Program-made: the position numbers and the translations under genes
Notes under the pieces: generated by a model
What the model was told of the DNA's origin: nothing
Seen by the model: the letters and a program-made list of their open reading frames with translations, nothing else
Databases searched by the model: none
Shown: piece by piece, positions 6,334-14,073 of the stretch
How the letters are laid out: every line of letters begins with the position of its first letter
How positions within the stretch are numbered: position 1 is the first letter of the stretch
NCBI GenBank assembly: GCA_027297485.1
Contig: JAPUHZ010000461.1
Span: 1-26,946, forward strand
Direction of reading: 5' to 3'
Length of the DNA: 26,946 bases
DNA from: Deltaproteobacteria bacterium
GTDB lineage: Bacteria; Desulfobacterota_B; Binatia; UBA9968

Positions 6334-8124
6334 ATGGACAGAATTGATCTTGCAATCGGAATAGGCGGCGCAGCCGGTCAGGGGATAGCTACGCCAGGCG
6401 ACATTCTGGCGCGGATCTTCGTGCGCCGCGGGCTTCACTTAAACGCGTACAATGCCTACCAGTCCATCATTCGTGGCGGCCATATCTTTCTTACACTTCG
6501 GACAAGCGACCAACCCGTTCTTAGCATGGGCGATAAGCTGGACGTGCTGATTCCCTTAAACCAAGACACGATGAATCGGCACCTCAAGCTGATGCGCGCT
6601 GGTTCCGCAGTGCTGTATAACAGTGACAAGATCAAGCCCGGCACAACCTCCGATGGCGTCCAGCTTTGCCCCTTTTCGGTCAAAGAGCTCGTACCTACCG
6701 TCAAGGGCGATCTGGTTCAAAACACCATTGCTCTGGCGGCGGTCCTACGTCTGGTCGGTGTTGAGTTCAAGATTCTCGAAGAGATCCTGATCCTCCAGTT
6801 CAAAAGGAAGGGCGAGGCTGTGATTGCCGAGAACGTCGGTGTTGCTCGGGCCGGTTACGAATACGCGGATAGTCATTTCAAGCCACTTCCCTTTTCTCTG
6901 CCCAATACCGGCAAGAAACTGGCCTATTTCGAGGGAAACCAGGCACTTGCGATGGGCGGCGCCGCTGCCGGCGTACGTTTTTACTGCGCTTACCCTATGA
7001 GCCCCGCAAGCGGTGTGCTTCACTGGATGGCACGTCATGCTCATGAGTTGGGAATCTTGGTCCGTCAGGTCGAAGATGAAATTGGGGTGATCAACATGGC
7101 TATCGGGGCCGCGCACACCGGCTGCCGTGCCATGTGCGCTACCTCGGGGGGTGGTTTTGCCCTCATGACTGAAGGCCTTGGGGCGGCGGCCATGATGGAA
7201 ATCCCCGTCGTCTGTATCGATGTCCAGCGAGCAGGCCCCGCTACCGGCGTACCCACCAAGACCGAGCAGGGCGATCTCTGGCAGGTGATGGGTGCTGGCC
7301 AGGGAGATTATCCTCGAATCATCGTTGCGCCAACCAATATCCTCGACTGCTTCAAAACCGTGCCGCAGCTTTTCAATTTGGTTGATAAATTCCAGTGCCC
7401 CGGTATTGTGATCTCTGACCTGCTGCTTTCTGAAGGCCGGTCCAGCGTGGATCCCGCAGAGCTGGACTTCAATGTCCCGATTGACCGTGGCGAGGTCATC
7501 GGACTCAACGGCGATGCGCCGCCGGTCAACGGTGGATATAAGCGCTTTGAGATTACTCAAAGCGGTATCTCGCCACGCGCCCTGCCAAGCACGCCGGGAT
7601 ATGTGCACGTAGTCGCCACCGATGAACACGACGAGGACGGCCTCCTCATCAGCGACGAATTCACTGATCCCAATAAGCGCCGGGCCATGCATGAGAAGCG
7701 CATGCGCAAGATGGAAAGTGTTTTGCCGCTGCTGGAGCCGCCGCAACTGTTTGGGCCTGCGGATGCGCAGGTCACACTGATCGGCTGGGGTTCGACCGAA
7801 GGCGTCATCCGCGAGGCGATCGAGAAGCTTGCCGAAGAAGAAGGAATCGTCACTAACCATTTGCAGATCAAGTGGCTCGTGCCGCTTCATGGCGACGCCA
7901 TCACCTCTATCCTCACAAAGAGCAAAAAAACCATCATAGTGGAAAACAATTACAGTGGCCAATTCGCTCGGTACCTGCGGTCAGAGACCGGCATCGTAGC
8001 CGATGGTCACATCCGCAAATACGACGGGGAGCCGTTTATGCCCCACCACATCGTCGACGGTGTTAGAAAGATTTTGGCTGGTGACACTGACAAATACGTA
8101 CCCGTCCATGAGATCATGGTTTAA
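6334..8124 (+). CDS. korA: 2-oxoacid:acceptor oxidoreductase, fused gamma-alpha subunit (KorA-like)
   Basis: A 596-residue subunit of a two-subunit thiamine-diphosphate 2-oxoacid:ferredoxin oxidoreductase, which oxidatively decarboxylates a 2-oxoacid to its acyl-CoA and passes electrons to ferredoxin. Residues 1-190 are the gamma domain (GIGGAAGQGIATPGDILA, then YQSIIRGGHIFLTLR). Residues 200-440 are the alpha pyrimidine-binding domain with YPMSPAS at 220-226 in place of the usual YPITPSS, EDEIGVINMAIGAAHTG, and ATSGGGFALMTEGLG. Domain II follows, with VPLHGDAI and IIVENNYSGQ near the end. A strong AAGGAG precedes the ATG. KorB follows after 11 nt. Whether the substrate is 2-oxoglutarate, pyruvate or a branched-chain oxoacid cannot be told from sequence alone. 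Confidence 0.93.
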   Translation: MDRIDLAIGIGGAAGQGIATPGDILARIFVRRGLHLNAYNAYQSIIRGGHIFLTLRTSDQPVLSMGDKLDVLIPLNQDTMNRHLKLMRAGSAVLYNSDKIKPGTTSDGVQLCPFSVKELVPTVKGDLVQNTIALAAVLRLVGVEFKILEEILILQFKRKGEAVIAENVGVARAGYEYADSHFKPLPFSLPNTGKKLAYFEGNQALAMGGAAAGVRFYCAYPMSPASGVLHWMARHAHELGILVRQVEDEIGVINMAIGAAHTGCRAMCATSGGGFALMTEGLGAAAMMEIPVVCIDVQRAGPATGVPTKTEQGDLWQVMGAGQGDYPRIIVAPTNILDCFKTVPQLFNLVDKFQCPGIVISDLLLSEGRSSVDPAELDFNVPIDRGEVIGLNGDAPPVNGGYKRFEITQSGISPRALPSTPGYVHVVATDEHDEDGLLISDEFTDPNKRRAMHEKRMRKMESVLPLLEPPQLFGPADAQVTLIGWGSTEGVIREAIEKLAEEEGIVTNHLQIKWLVPLHGDAITSILTKSKKTIIVENNYSGQFARYLRSETGIVADGHIRKYDGEPFMPHHIVDGVRKILAGDTDKYVPVHEIMV

Positions 8125-8135
8125 GGAGAGAAAAC

Positions 8136-9074
8136 ATGAGCATACCAAAGGTCGAGGCAGAGACAAGAAAAGCCGACGTGGTTGAGGCCAAACCGGGACG
8201 CGCCAAACTGACCGTCAAAGACTTGAAGGGCAGAGTGGACCCCGATTGGTGCCCCGGTTGCGGCGACTTCGGTGTGTTGAACGCGCTGAAGCAGGCAATC
8301 GTAGAGCTGGGCCTCTACCCACATGAGGTCATGACGATTAGCGGTATCGGTTGCTCTTCTAACCTGCCGGGGTATATTAATGCCTACGGCATGCACACGT
8401 TGCATGGCCGTTCGCTGGCGGTGGCTACAGGCGCCCAGCTCGCCAATCATGAACTGAAGATCATAGCGACCGGTGGGGACGGCGATGGCTTCGGCATCGG
8501 AGGAAACCATTTCCTCCACACCATGCGCCGTAACGTCGATCTGACGTACATCGTCATGGACAACCAGATCTATGGACTGACCACCGGGCAGGTCTCTCCC
8601 ACCAGCATCAAAGGAATGAAAACCAAAAGCACGCCCCACGGAAGCGTGGAGAATCCGATCAATCCGATCTCTCTCGCTATTGTAGCAGGGGCCACGTATG
8701 TGGCTCGAGGATTCACCGGTCAGATAAAACATCTGGTCAAACTCATCAAGGACGGTATCCAACACAGAGGCTTTGCCTTCATTGACGCCTTTAGCCCCTG
8801 CGTGACCTACAACCACGACAACAGCCACGACTTTTTCAAACAACGCACCCGGAAACTGGAAGATATGGGCCACGATCCAACCGACTTTAACTCGGCCATG
8901 GAAAGAGCCTACATGTGGGGTGACACCATTCCCATCGGCCTCTTCTGGAGACGCGACGATTTGCCCTCGCTGGATCAGTTGGAACCGGTCCTGGCCGAGG
9001 GCGGTCCCCTCGCCCGTCGTCCCCTGGGCATTTCTCCCGAAACCGCCAAAGCCCTGATCCAAGATTTGATGTAG
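8136..9074 (+). CDS. korB: 2-oxoacid:acceptor oxidoreductase, beta subunit (KorB-like)
   Basis: A 312-residue beta subunit that binds thiamine diphosphate and one 4Fe-4S cluster. The likely cluster ligands are C39 and C42 (WCPGCGDFG), C73 (GIGCSSNLPGY) and C222 (SPCVTYN). The ThDP/Mg site is GDGDGFGIGGNHF at 114-126, ending with N143 in VMDNQIYGLTTGQVSPTS. KorA lies upstream with an 11-nt gap containing AAGGAGAG; lipB begins 5 nt downstream. This compact form without a separate ferredoxin-like delta subunit is typical of aerobes, microaerophiles and haloarchaea. Its operon with lipoate synthesis genes is notable because lipoate serves the competing 2-oxoacid dehydrogenase route and the glycine cleavage system. 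Confidence 0.94.
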   Translation: MSIPKVEAETRKADVVEAKPGRAKLTVKDLKGRVDPDWCPGCGDFGVLNALKQAIVELGLYPHEVMTISGIGCSSNLPGYINAYGMHTLHGRSLAVATGAQLANHELKIIATGGDGDGFGIGGNHFLHTMRRNVDLTYIVMDNQIYGLTTGQVSPTSIKGMKTKSTPHGSVENPINPISLAIVAGATYVARGFTGQIKHLVKLIKDGIQHRGFAFIDAFSPCVTYNHDNSHDFFKQRTRKLEDMGHDPTDFNSAMERAYMWGDTIPIGLFWRRDDLPSLDQLEPVLAEGGPLARRPLGISPETAKALIQDLM

Positions 9075-9079
9075 AGGTA

Positions 9080-9859
9080 TTGAATGCCCGCTACGATCAG
9101 ATCATCGTCGGGGCGGGGAAGTATTCCATCGGCGATCTGCTAACCATGAATACGTTTCTCTATCGAGACCTGGGTCAGATGGATTATCTTACCACGCTGT
9201 CTCTTCAAGAGAGGCTTGTGGAGATGAAACAAAGGGAACGGCTCCCTGACATTCTTCTCTTGGTCGAGCATCCCCATGTCTTCACCATCGGCAGGGGTGG
9301 AAAAGAGTCCAACCTGCTGTGTCCCGGCGAAGTGCCCGTTTACCGTACCGGACGCGGAGGAGATGTCACGTATCATGGACCGGGCCAGATGGTGGTCTAT
9401 CCCCTGTTAGATCTAAGATCCACGCTTAGAAAAGATGTGCACCGCTATTTGCGCCATCTCGAGATGGTCGCGATTCGGACCCTCAATGGCTTTGGCCTTC
9501 GAGGCAAGAGAAGTCCTCCTTGGACCGGGGTGTGGATCGAGAAGAAGAAAATCGCCTCTATTGGTGTCGCTGTAAGGAGAGGCATCACCTATCACGGCCT
9601 GGCGCTAAATGTGAACACCGATCTTGCCTATTTCACCCGGATCATCCCGTGCGGTCTTGCCTGGGCTGAGATGACTTCAATCCGGAAGGAACTTGGAGGG
9701 GAGTTGCCGTTGGAACAGGTCAAGGAGGAGTTTCTCCACCATTTTGTCCAAAGATTTCAATATACGGAGTTCAAAGAGCTATGCCACGAAGACATCCTGA
9801 TTGGATCAAAGTCAAAGCCCCAGGAAATCCCAACTACCTCCGCCTCAAGCGGATTCTGA
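9080..9859 (+). CDS. lipB: octanoyl-[ACP]:protein N-octanoyltransferase LipB
   Basis: LipB moves octanoate from acyl carrier protein to lipoyl domains, the first step of lipoate synthesis. Visible motifs are LLLVEHPHVFTIGRGGK, the RTGRGGDVTYHGPGQMVVYPLLDL block, the catalytic Lys region KKKIASIG (residues 155-162), ITYHGLALNVNTDL, and the catalytic Cys in IIPCG (C191). Two starts are possible. TTG at 9080 follows AGAGG closely. ATG at 9146 gives a more family-like N-terminus (MNTFLYRDLGQMDYLTT) but has a weak ribosome-binding site. The C-terminus is unusual: the frame continues 79 nt into lipA and adds about 26 residues without family character. The gene lies in the korA-korB-lipB-lipA operon. 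Confidence 0.92.
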   Translation: MNARYDQIIVGAGKYSIGDLLTMNTFLYRDLGQMDYLTTLSLQERLVEMKQRERLPDILLLVEHPHVFTIGRGGKESNLLCPGEVPVYRTGRGGDVTYHGPGQMVVYPLLDLRSTLRKDVHRYLRHLEMVAIRTLNGFGLRGKRSPPWTGVWIEKKKIASIGVAVRRGITYHGLALNVNTDLAYFTRIIPCGLAWAEMTSIRKELGGELPLEQVKEEFLHHFVQRFQYTEFKELCHEDILIGSKSKPQEIPTTSASSGF

Positions 9860-10629
9860 GGGGGCATAACCTCCACACTGTCTGTGAGGAGGCGCGCTGC
9901 CCGAATATTGGTGAGTGCTGGGGCCACAACATCGCCACCTTCTTGATCCTGGGAGATATCTGCACTCGCGGGTGCCGCTTCTGCGCTATCGGCAAGGGCA
10001 AGCCAATTCTCTTGGACCCGGAAGAGCCACGCAACGTAGGGCTGGTTGTGAAGGAACTGGGATTGGAACACATCGTGGTCACCTCGGTAAACCGAGACGA
10101 TCTTCCTGACGGCGGCTCAGCCCACTTTGCCAAGACTGTTTTTTGGATCAAGCTTCTGAGTCCCGGCATCCGTGTGGAGGTGCTCATCCCGGACTTTAAA
10201 GGAGATCAGGGGGCCTTAGAGACTGTGGTGCGCTCGGGAATTAATATTCTAAACCACAACATAGAAACAGTCCCGAGGCTTTACAAAAGAGTAAGGCCTG
10301 GACATACTTACCAGACTTCGCTGGACATTCTAAAAGCCGCTAAAGAGACGCGGGGAGAGGTCCTCACCAAATCGGGATTGATGCTCGGGGTAGGAGAAAC
10401 CTTCGAAGAGGTCATGACTACACTTAAAGATCTGCGGCAGATCGACTGCGATATCGTTACCCTGGGGCAGTACCTCCAGCCTTCAACAGATCAGCTTGCC
10501 GTTGAGCGTTATGTTACTCCAGATGAATTTCAGAAACTCAAAATAGAGGCACAGAAACTCGGCTTCCGCCATGTAGAGTCCGGACCTCTCGTGCGCAGCT
10601 CCTATCATGCCTGGAGCCACGTGAATTGA
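9781..10629 (+). CDS. lipA: lipoyl synthase LipA
   Basis: A radical-SAM enzyme that inserts two sulfur atoms into the octanoyl chain made by LipB. The auxiliary cluster ligands C35, C40 and C46 lie in HTVCEEARCPNIGECW. The radical-SAM ligands C61, C65 and C68 lie in CTRGCRFCAI. The C-terminal RSSYHA motif, which supplies the Ser ligand to the auxiliary cluster, is present. At 282 residues it has full family length. The start at 9781 (MPRRHPDWIKVKAPG) agrees with family N-termini, which makes the 79-nt overlap with lipB real rather than a start-calling artefact. No separate ribosome-binding site is obvious inside lipB, so translational coupling is likely. Confidence 0.96.
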   Translation: MPRRHPDWIKVKAPGNPNYLRLKRILRGHNLHTVCEEARCPNIGECWGHNIATFLILGDICTRGCRFCAIGKGKPILLDPEEPRNVGLVVKELGLEHIVVTSVNRDDLPDGGSAHFAKTVFWIKLLSPGIRVEVLIPDFKGDQGALETVVRSGINILNHNIETVPRLYKRVRPGHTYQTSLDILKAAKETRGEVLTKSGLMLGVGETFEEVMTTLKDLRQIDCDIVTLGQYLQPSTDQLAVERYVTPDEFQKLKIEAQKLGFRHVESGPLVRSSYHAWSHVN

Positions 10630-10649
10630 ACACTTATCCTCAAAATATC

Positions 10650-10688
10650 AGGAAAGGAGCTGCCGGTTCCCCACCGGCGAAGCTTCCT
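10650..10688. terminator. strong hairpin between convergent lipA and DoxX-like gene
   Basis: GCCGGT (10660-10665) pairs with ACCGGC around TCCCC. The stem extends outward through AGCT/AGCT and AGG/CCT with one small bulge. No long U tract follows on either strand. The position between two converging stop codons suggests a bidirectional transcription end. Confidence 0.5.
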
Positions 10689-10693
10689 GAAGA

Positions 10694-11197
10694 CTAAAAG
10701 AGACGGATCACCCAATTTTCCATCAAATTATCCAGCGCAAAGGCGACCGAACCACGCACGACAAAAAACAGGCTTGCCGCCAGCAGAACAATGTTGTTTT
10801 GCCATCCTGTCTCGTGGGAATGGATGGCCTGGCGAACCAGCAGGGGAAATTCGTTCCTTCCCTGGTCATTCGTGATGGCGTCTTGTATCGTTCTTACTTT
10901 GCCCGGAAGATTTTGGAGCCAGTAGTGGTGCACTTTAAAGGTTGGAATTAAGAAGATAATTAACATGACCGCGGCGATGGGGGTTTGAAATCCCAATGTA
11001 AGCCCGCCTCCTCCCAGTACCATCAAGGCGGTGGCTATGAAGCCGAAAAAATACGCGCCCTGCGGGAAAACAAGACCGGCAGTTTGAGTCGCATGCGGCC
11101 ATCTGCGAACATTGCTGATGCCGCTGCTGAGAAAACGAAGACCCAAGATGATGCGGAGGACAACTTCGACGAGCGGCAAAAGGGCAGCTTGTTCCAC
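10694..11197 (-). CDS. DoxX-like membrane protein
   Basis: A 167-residue membrane protein with about four hydrophobic helices. The opening LLPLVEVVLRIILGLRFLSSGI, then a Gly-rich helix (LMVLGGGGLTLGF), then FLIPTFKVHHYWL resemble DoxX/DoxD-family proteins, which have been linked to quinone or thiosulfate redox chemistry but are mostly of unknown function. The start is GTG at 11197 with AAGGAGGAG upstream. The loop from about 100 to 135 is hydrophilic and longer than in minimal DoxX proteins. It converges on lipA and has no co-transcribed neighbour. Confidence 0.7.
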   Translation of the reverse strand: MEQAALLPLVEVVLRIILGLRFLSSGISNVRRWPHATQTAGLVFPQGAYFFGFIATALMVLGGGGLTLGFQTPIAAVMLIIFLIPTFKVHHYWLQNLPGKVRTIQDAITNDQGRNEFPLLVRQAIHSHETGWQNNIVLLAASLFFVVRGSVAFALDNLMENWVIRLF

Positions 11198-11512
11198 GAC
11201 TATGCTCCTCCTTCAAATAGTAGTAAAACTGCGCGGATATATAATCGATGGCTAAGGCAGCGTCAACAGATCTTGGGGGATACTATAGAAGGCGTTACAG
11301 TGCAAGGTGCTTAGCTCGAAGTTTTTAAAACATTATGGCTGATCTGTGCTCACGCCTGACCGCTTAGGAGCGGGATTTGAAAGCAGAACGATTTTGAAGT
11401 GTATTACAATAACTGATGCCTGACACCGACCAAGACTAAGTCCCAAATCTAGCAAATATACGCTGAATCAAGTCACAACCCATCAGTACCGATCTCTAAT
11501 GACATTTCCCTG
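11198..11512. other. intergenic stretch, nothing recognised
   Basis: This 315-nt gap separates two minus-strand genes. It holds the promoter side of the DoxX-like gene and the 3' side of the small membrane protein gene. I see no ORF with family similarity and no strong palindrome. Confidence 0.5.
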
Positions 11513-11776
11513 TCAGCGTGCCATGGACCTCAGCCACGGATAGATGTTTAGAGATAGGCTATCTTCAGCGAATTTCTTGTTGTCTCCATCTATAAGGAGA
11601 AATCGCTCATTTCCGACCTTATTCACAATCTTGATCGTACGGAACGGCGTGTCCGCTATGAGCAAAATAAAGAATAAGACAACTGCGGCCAGGGCTCCAA
11701 GGACTTTTAACCGCCGGTTCTCCCGTTCCAGACGGTCCAATCGCACTAGCACGTTAAGCATCGTTTGATCGTTCAT
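11513..11776 (-). CDS. small one-TM protein with N-terminal coiled coil, probably truncated
   Basis: An 87-residue protein. Residues 1-24 (LNVLVRLDRLERENRRLK) form a short amphipathic coiled coil. Residues 25-43 (VLGALAAVVLFFILLIA) are a membrane helix. The rest (KVGNERFLLIDGDNKKF) would be periplasmic. The 'RLERENRRLK-TM-ERFxxxD' layout is common in uncharacterised bacterial proteins that are usually longer, often with a repeat-rich C-terminal domain after 'RFVVRD'. Here the protein ends soon after that point with an unrelated tail (NIYPWLRSMAR), so it may be a truncated copy. AAGGAGG precedes the ATG at ideal spacing, so translation is likely. Function unknown. Confidence 0.6.
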   Translation of the reverse strand: MNDQTMLNVLVRLDRLERENRRLKVLGALAAVVLFFILLIADTPFRTIKIVNKVGNERFLLIDGDNKKFAEDSLSLNIYPWLRSMAR

Positions 11777-11910
11777 CGTTTCCTCCTTTACGTCCTGAAA
11801 TCAAATCGCTTATATCGCTAGTTCAATCCAAATTCAAGGAAGGTATGTAAAGTAAGTTGACAGCCCTGATTTGGTGGCGGGAGAATGCCGTCTTAGCAGG
11901 CGAGGTGCTA

Positions 11911-12030
11911 ATGGCTAGATATTTAGCTCGGAATTGTCCAAGATATAATGGTTGGCTTGGACGTATGATCCCTCAGCCTAAGGAGCATGTTGAGGAGAAA
12001 ACTAAGGTGGTATCAGCCCTTAGTTATTGA
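11911..12030 (+). pseudogene. short zinc-ribbon-like protein remnant
   Basis: A 39-codon frame (MARYLARNCPRYNGWLGRM...) begins with ATG after GCGAGG. It recalls small 'YLARNCPxCxGYLG' zinc-ribbon proteins, but the second Cys of the first pair is Tyr and the second Cys pair is absent. It therefore looks like a decayed or truncated copy. Together with the next fragment it occupies the 577-nt gap 11777-12353, which otherwise holds nothing recognisable. Confidence 0.35.
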
Positions 12031-12306
12031 CTCGTCCAGTCGCTATGGTCAACAAAACCTCCTGTAAAGTTCAATGTTGATCCAGTTGAAGAACCCCCTT
12101 TTCGTGAAAATCTGGGAGATAAAAGAATTAGGCAAGTTGCTAAATCGATCCTGAGCTATTTCTTAGCGAAAAATATTTTTGTCATTTGTCCGGAAAAACT
12201 TTTTCAGCAGAATCAAACATTTCGGTCCGACCCCACTGCCCGCGATAGAAAAAAAAGGGCAGTACTGCCTAAGCTGTTTAACCCCCTTCTCCCATACTAT
12301 TGTTAA
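12031..12306 (+). pseudogene. open but startless frame, possible gene remnant
   Basis: Directly after the previous stop, a 91-codon frame without ATG, GTG or TTG reads FNVDPVEEPPFRENLGDKRI, then RQVAKSILSYFLAKNIF. The first half has normal protein composition; the second half becomes Arg/Lys/Phe-rich. I do not recognise a family. It may be the 3' part of a gene that has lost its 5' end. Confidence 0.25.
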
Positions 12307-12353
12307 CTCTCCTAAAAATGGTAGGTTAGAACGCACCCGGGAAAGGCCTGCTA

Positions 12354-13217
12354 TTGTCCCCTGAACTCTTAGCACTTGTCGCTGCCTTTTTTTATTCTTC
12401 ATCCAATATTGCTGCACGGCTGGGGTTGAAACACTCCACTCCGCTAACTGTAACCTGCACGGCGTTGGTCGTAAGGACGGTTACGCTTTGGACTGCTGTC
12501 TATCTGACCGGGGGTGCCCCTCCAGTCGCATCCCTGGCACTCTTCTTGTTCGTTGGGTTGGGAATCGTACAGACTATAACAAGTTTATTCAGCTATATCG
12601 GCATATCTAAAGTCGGGGCGTCCCGCAGTCAGACCTTACGCAGCATCTATCCCCTATGGAGTGTAATCATAGCGATCGCTATTCTCCAGGAGGAGGCAGG
12701 CATTGCCGTCCTTTTGGGGACGCTCTCGGTTGTCGCCGGGACTATTCTTATCTCCTGGCGACCGGAGGGAATGAGTTCCAGCTATCGGTGGTGGCATATA
12801 CTTTATCCTTTAGGTGCAGCGTTTCTTGCGGGTATAGCCTTTCCAGTGAGGCGTTACGCTCTAAATATTTCCAATGAACCTCTTTTCTTCGCTGCGCTGT
12901 TGGCGTTTGTTTCTTCGGCCTGTCTTGGGATGAATCTGCTTCTGGGCATCGGCAGAGAACGACTCGTTTGGGACCGCAAGGCCATTCTCCCCTTTATCTT
13001 GGCCGGTGGATTCGAGACCCTGGGGGCACTCTTGTCTCTTATCGCCGTGAGCGTCGGACAAGTAGTCGTGGTTGCCCCTATCGTGGCTACTTCTCCTCTT
13101 TGGACCCTGGTGATGAGTTTCATTGTCCTGCGGGACCTCGAAAAGATTAACACTCGGTCGGTCATGGGAACTATCTCCGTAGTAGCCGGGGTAATTGCGA
13201 TTATTGTCTTACGTTAG
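12354..13217 (+). CDS. EamA/DMT-family transporter
   Basis: A 287-residue protein with about ten hydrophobic segments arranged as two EamA repeats. The first repeat contains FFYSSSNIAARLGL near the N-terminus and the end-of-repeat pattern ILQEEAGIAVLLGTLSVVAGTILI. The second ends similarly at VLRDLEKINTRSVMGTISVVAGVIAIIVL. These Glu-rich turns followed by a Gly-rich last helix are typical of drug/metabolite transporters, which export metabolites or amino acids. Substrate unknown. The start is TTG at 12354 with GGAAAGG about 8 nt upstream; a later ATG would cut into the first helix. It appears to be transcribed alone. Confidence 0.8.
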   Translation: MSPELLALVAAFFYSSSNIAARLGLKHSTPLTVTCTALVVRTVTLWTAVYLTGGAPPVASLALFLFVGLGIVQTITSLFSYIGISKVGASRSQTLRSIYPLWSVIIAIAILQEEAGIAVLLGTLSVVAGTILISWRPEGMSSSYRWWHILYPLGAAFLAGIAFPVRRYALNISNEPLFFAALLAFVSSACLGMNLLLGIGRERLVWDRKAILPFILAGGFETLGALLSLIAVSVGQVVVVAPIVATSPLWTLVMSFIVLRDLEKINTRSVMGTISVVAGVIAIIVLR

Positions 13218-13602
13218 CCCTGCCTGTTACGACTGACAGATAAATAAAATCAACACAGCCTGACCCGCTGGACATCCCTGAAAACAGGGGTTCTCAACAG
13301 CCTCTCAATATGCAACTCCGTATTCGCGCCCATATCCGCGGGAGGTTGCGCCGCCGCGGACTCCATGGCATACCAAATTAGCCGGCAAACAAAACGAACT
13401 AATACAAACGTATTTGAATTTGTTACATTGAGGCTATTCCGAGGGGAAGGAGACTGAAGGACGAGGGAACCGAACGTGAAGCTTGGTGCAGGCCCAAACG
13501 GTAGGAATAATCAGCCCCATTTCCCTCGGCCTGAAGGCTCCTTCAACCGAGGAAAGGTAAACTTACTATTAGTTGATCAGTTCAACGAAAGGAGGGAGGC
13601 CG
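13218..13602 (+). promoter_or_regulatory. 385-nt intergenic leader with mutually exclusive stems
   Basis: CCGAGGGGAA (13439-13448) can pair, with one bulge, with TTCCCTCGG (13521-13529). GAAGGAG (13446-13452) can pair with CTCCTTC (13538-13544), and the two stems overlap. GAGGGAACCG (13463-13472) competes for the same partner. This lies upstream of the VOC gene and could be a structured 5' leader. I cannot match it to a known riboswitch class. The rest of the gap shows no gene. Confidence 0.3.
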
Positions 13603-14061
13603 ATGAGCGACAACAGTGGAAAAAAAGCCCGAGCGTTGGGGATTAATCACGTGGTTCTGGAGGTGGGGGACTTGGATGCGGCGCTTGAATTTTACGGTGC
13701 CATCTTTGATTTCACGCTTCGAGGGAAGGAGGAACGCAACGTCTTTATCGATCTCGGCGACCAGTTCATCCAATTGGCCCTCGGCAACACCCATGAGCCG
13801 GATGTCAAGCGCCATTTTGGTTTTGTCGTCGACGACCAGGAGGCTGTCCGCCGGGCGCTAAAAGACCTCGGCGTCGAGACGCTCGACCGGCGGCTCAATT
13901 TCCGCGACCCGTGGGGGAACCGGATCGAGGTGGTGCCCTATGGCGACGTCCAGTTCACCAAGACGCCCCACGTGCTCAAAGGCATGGGCGTCGGCGCCCT
14001 CGAAAAAACGCCCAAAGCTATCGACGAACTCAAGAAGAAAGGGATGGCGCCGGAAGGATAG
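13603..14061 (+). CDS. VOC-family (glyoxalase/bleomycin-resistance fold) protein
   Basis: A 152-residue single-module VOC protein. INHVVLEVGDLDAALEFYG carries the first metal-ligand His, RHFGFVVDD the second, and NRIEVVPYG the Glu ligand; DPWGN before it is typical. Members are metal-dependent lyases, isomerases, dioxygenases or antibiotic-binding proteins, so the reaction cannot be given. The ATG at 13603 follows AAGGAGG at good spacing; the frame is open from a TTG 10 codons earlier, without support. A C-terminal helix (AIDELKKKGM) extends about 25 residues past the VOC fold. The gene converges on the M16 protease gene with a 12-nt gap. Confidence 0.85.
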   Translation: MSDNSGKKARALGINHVVLEVGDLDAALEFYGAIFDFTLRGKEERNVFIDLGDQFIQLALGNTHEPDVKRHFGFVVDDQEAVRRALKDLGVETLDRRLNFRDPWGNRIEVVPYGDVQFTKTPHVLKGMGVGALEKTPKAIDELKKKGMAPEG

Positions 14062-14073
14062 CCCTTATCCTTA

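Noticed and set aside
6745..7962. 405-residue minus-strand frame opposite korA
   Set aside because: It is the antisense shadow of a well-recognised GC-rich coding gene, and its sequence shows no domain.
8121..9062. 313-residue minus-strand frame opposite korB
   Set aside because: Shadow frame; KorB is unambiguous on the plus strand.
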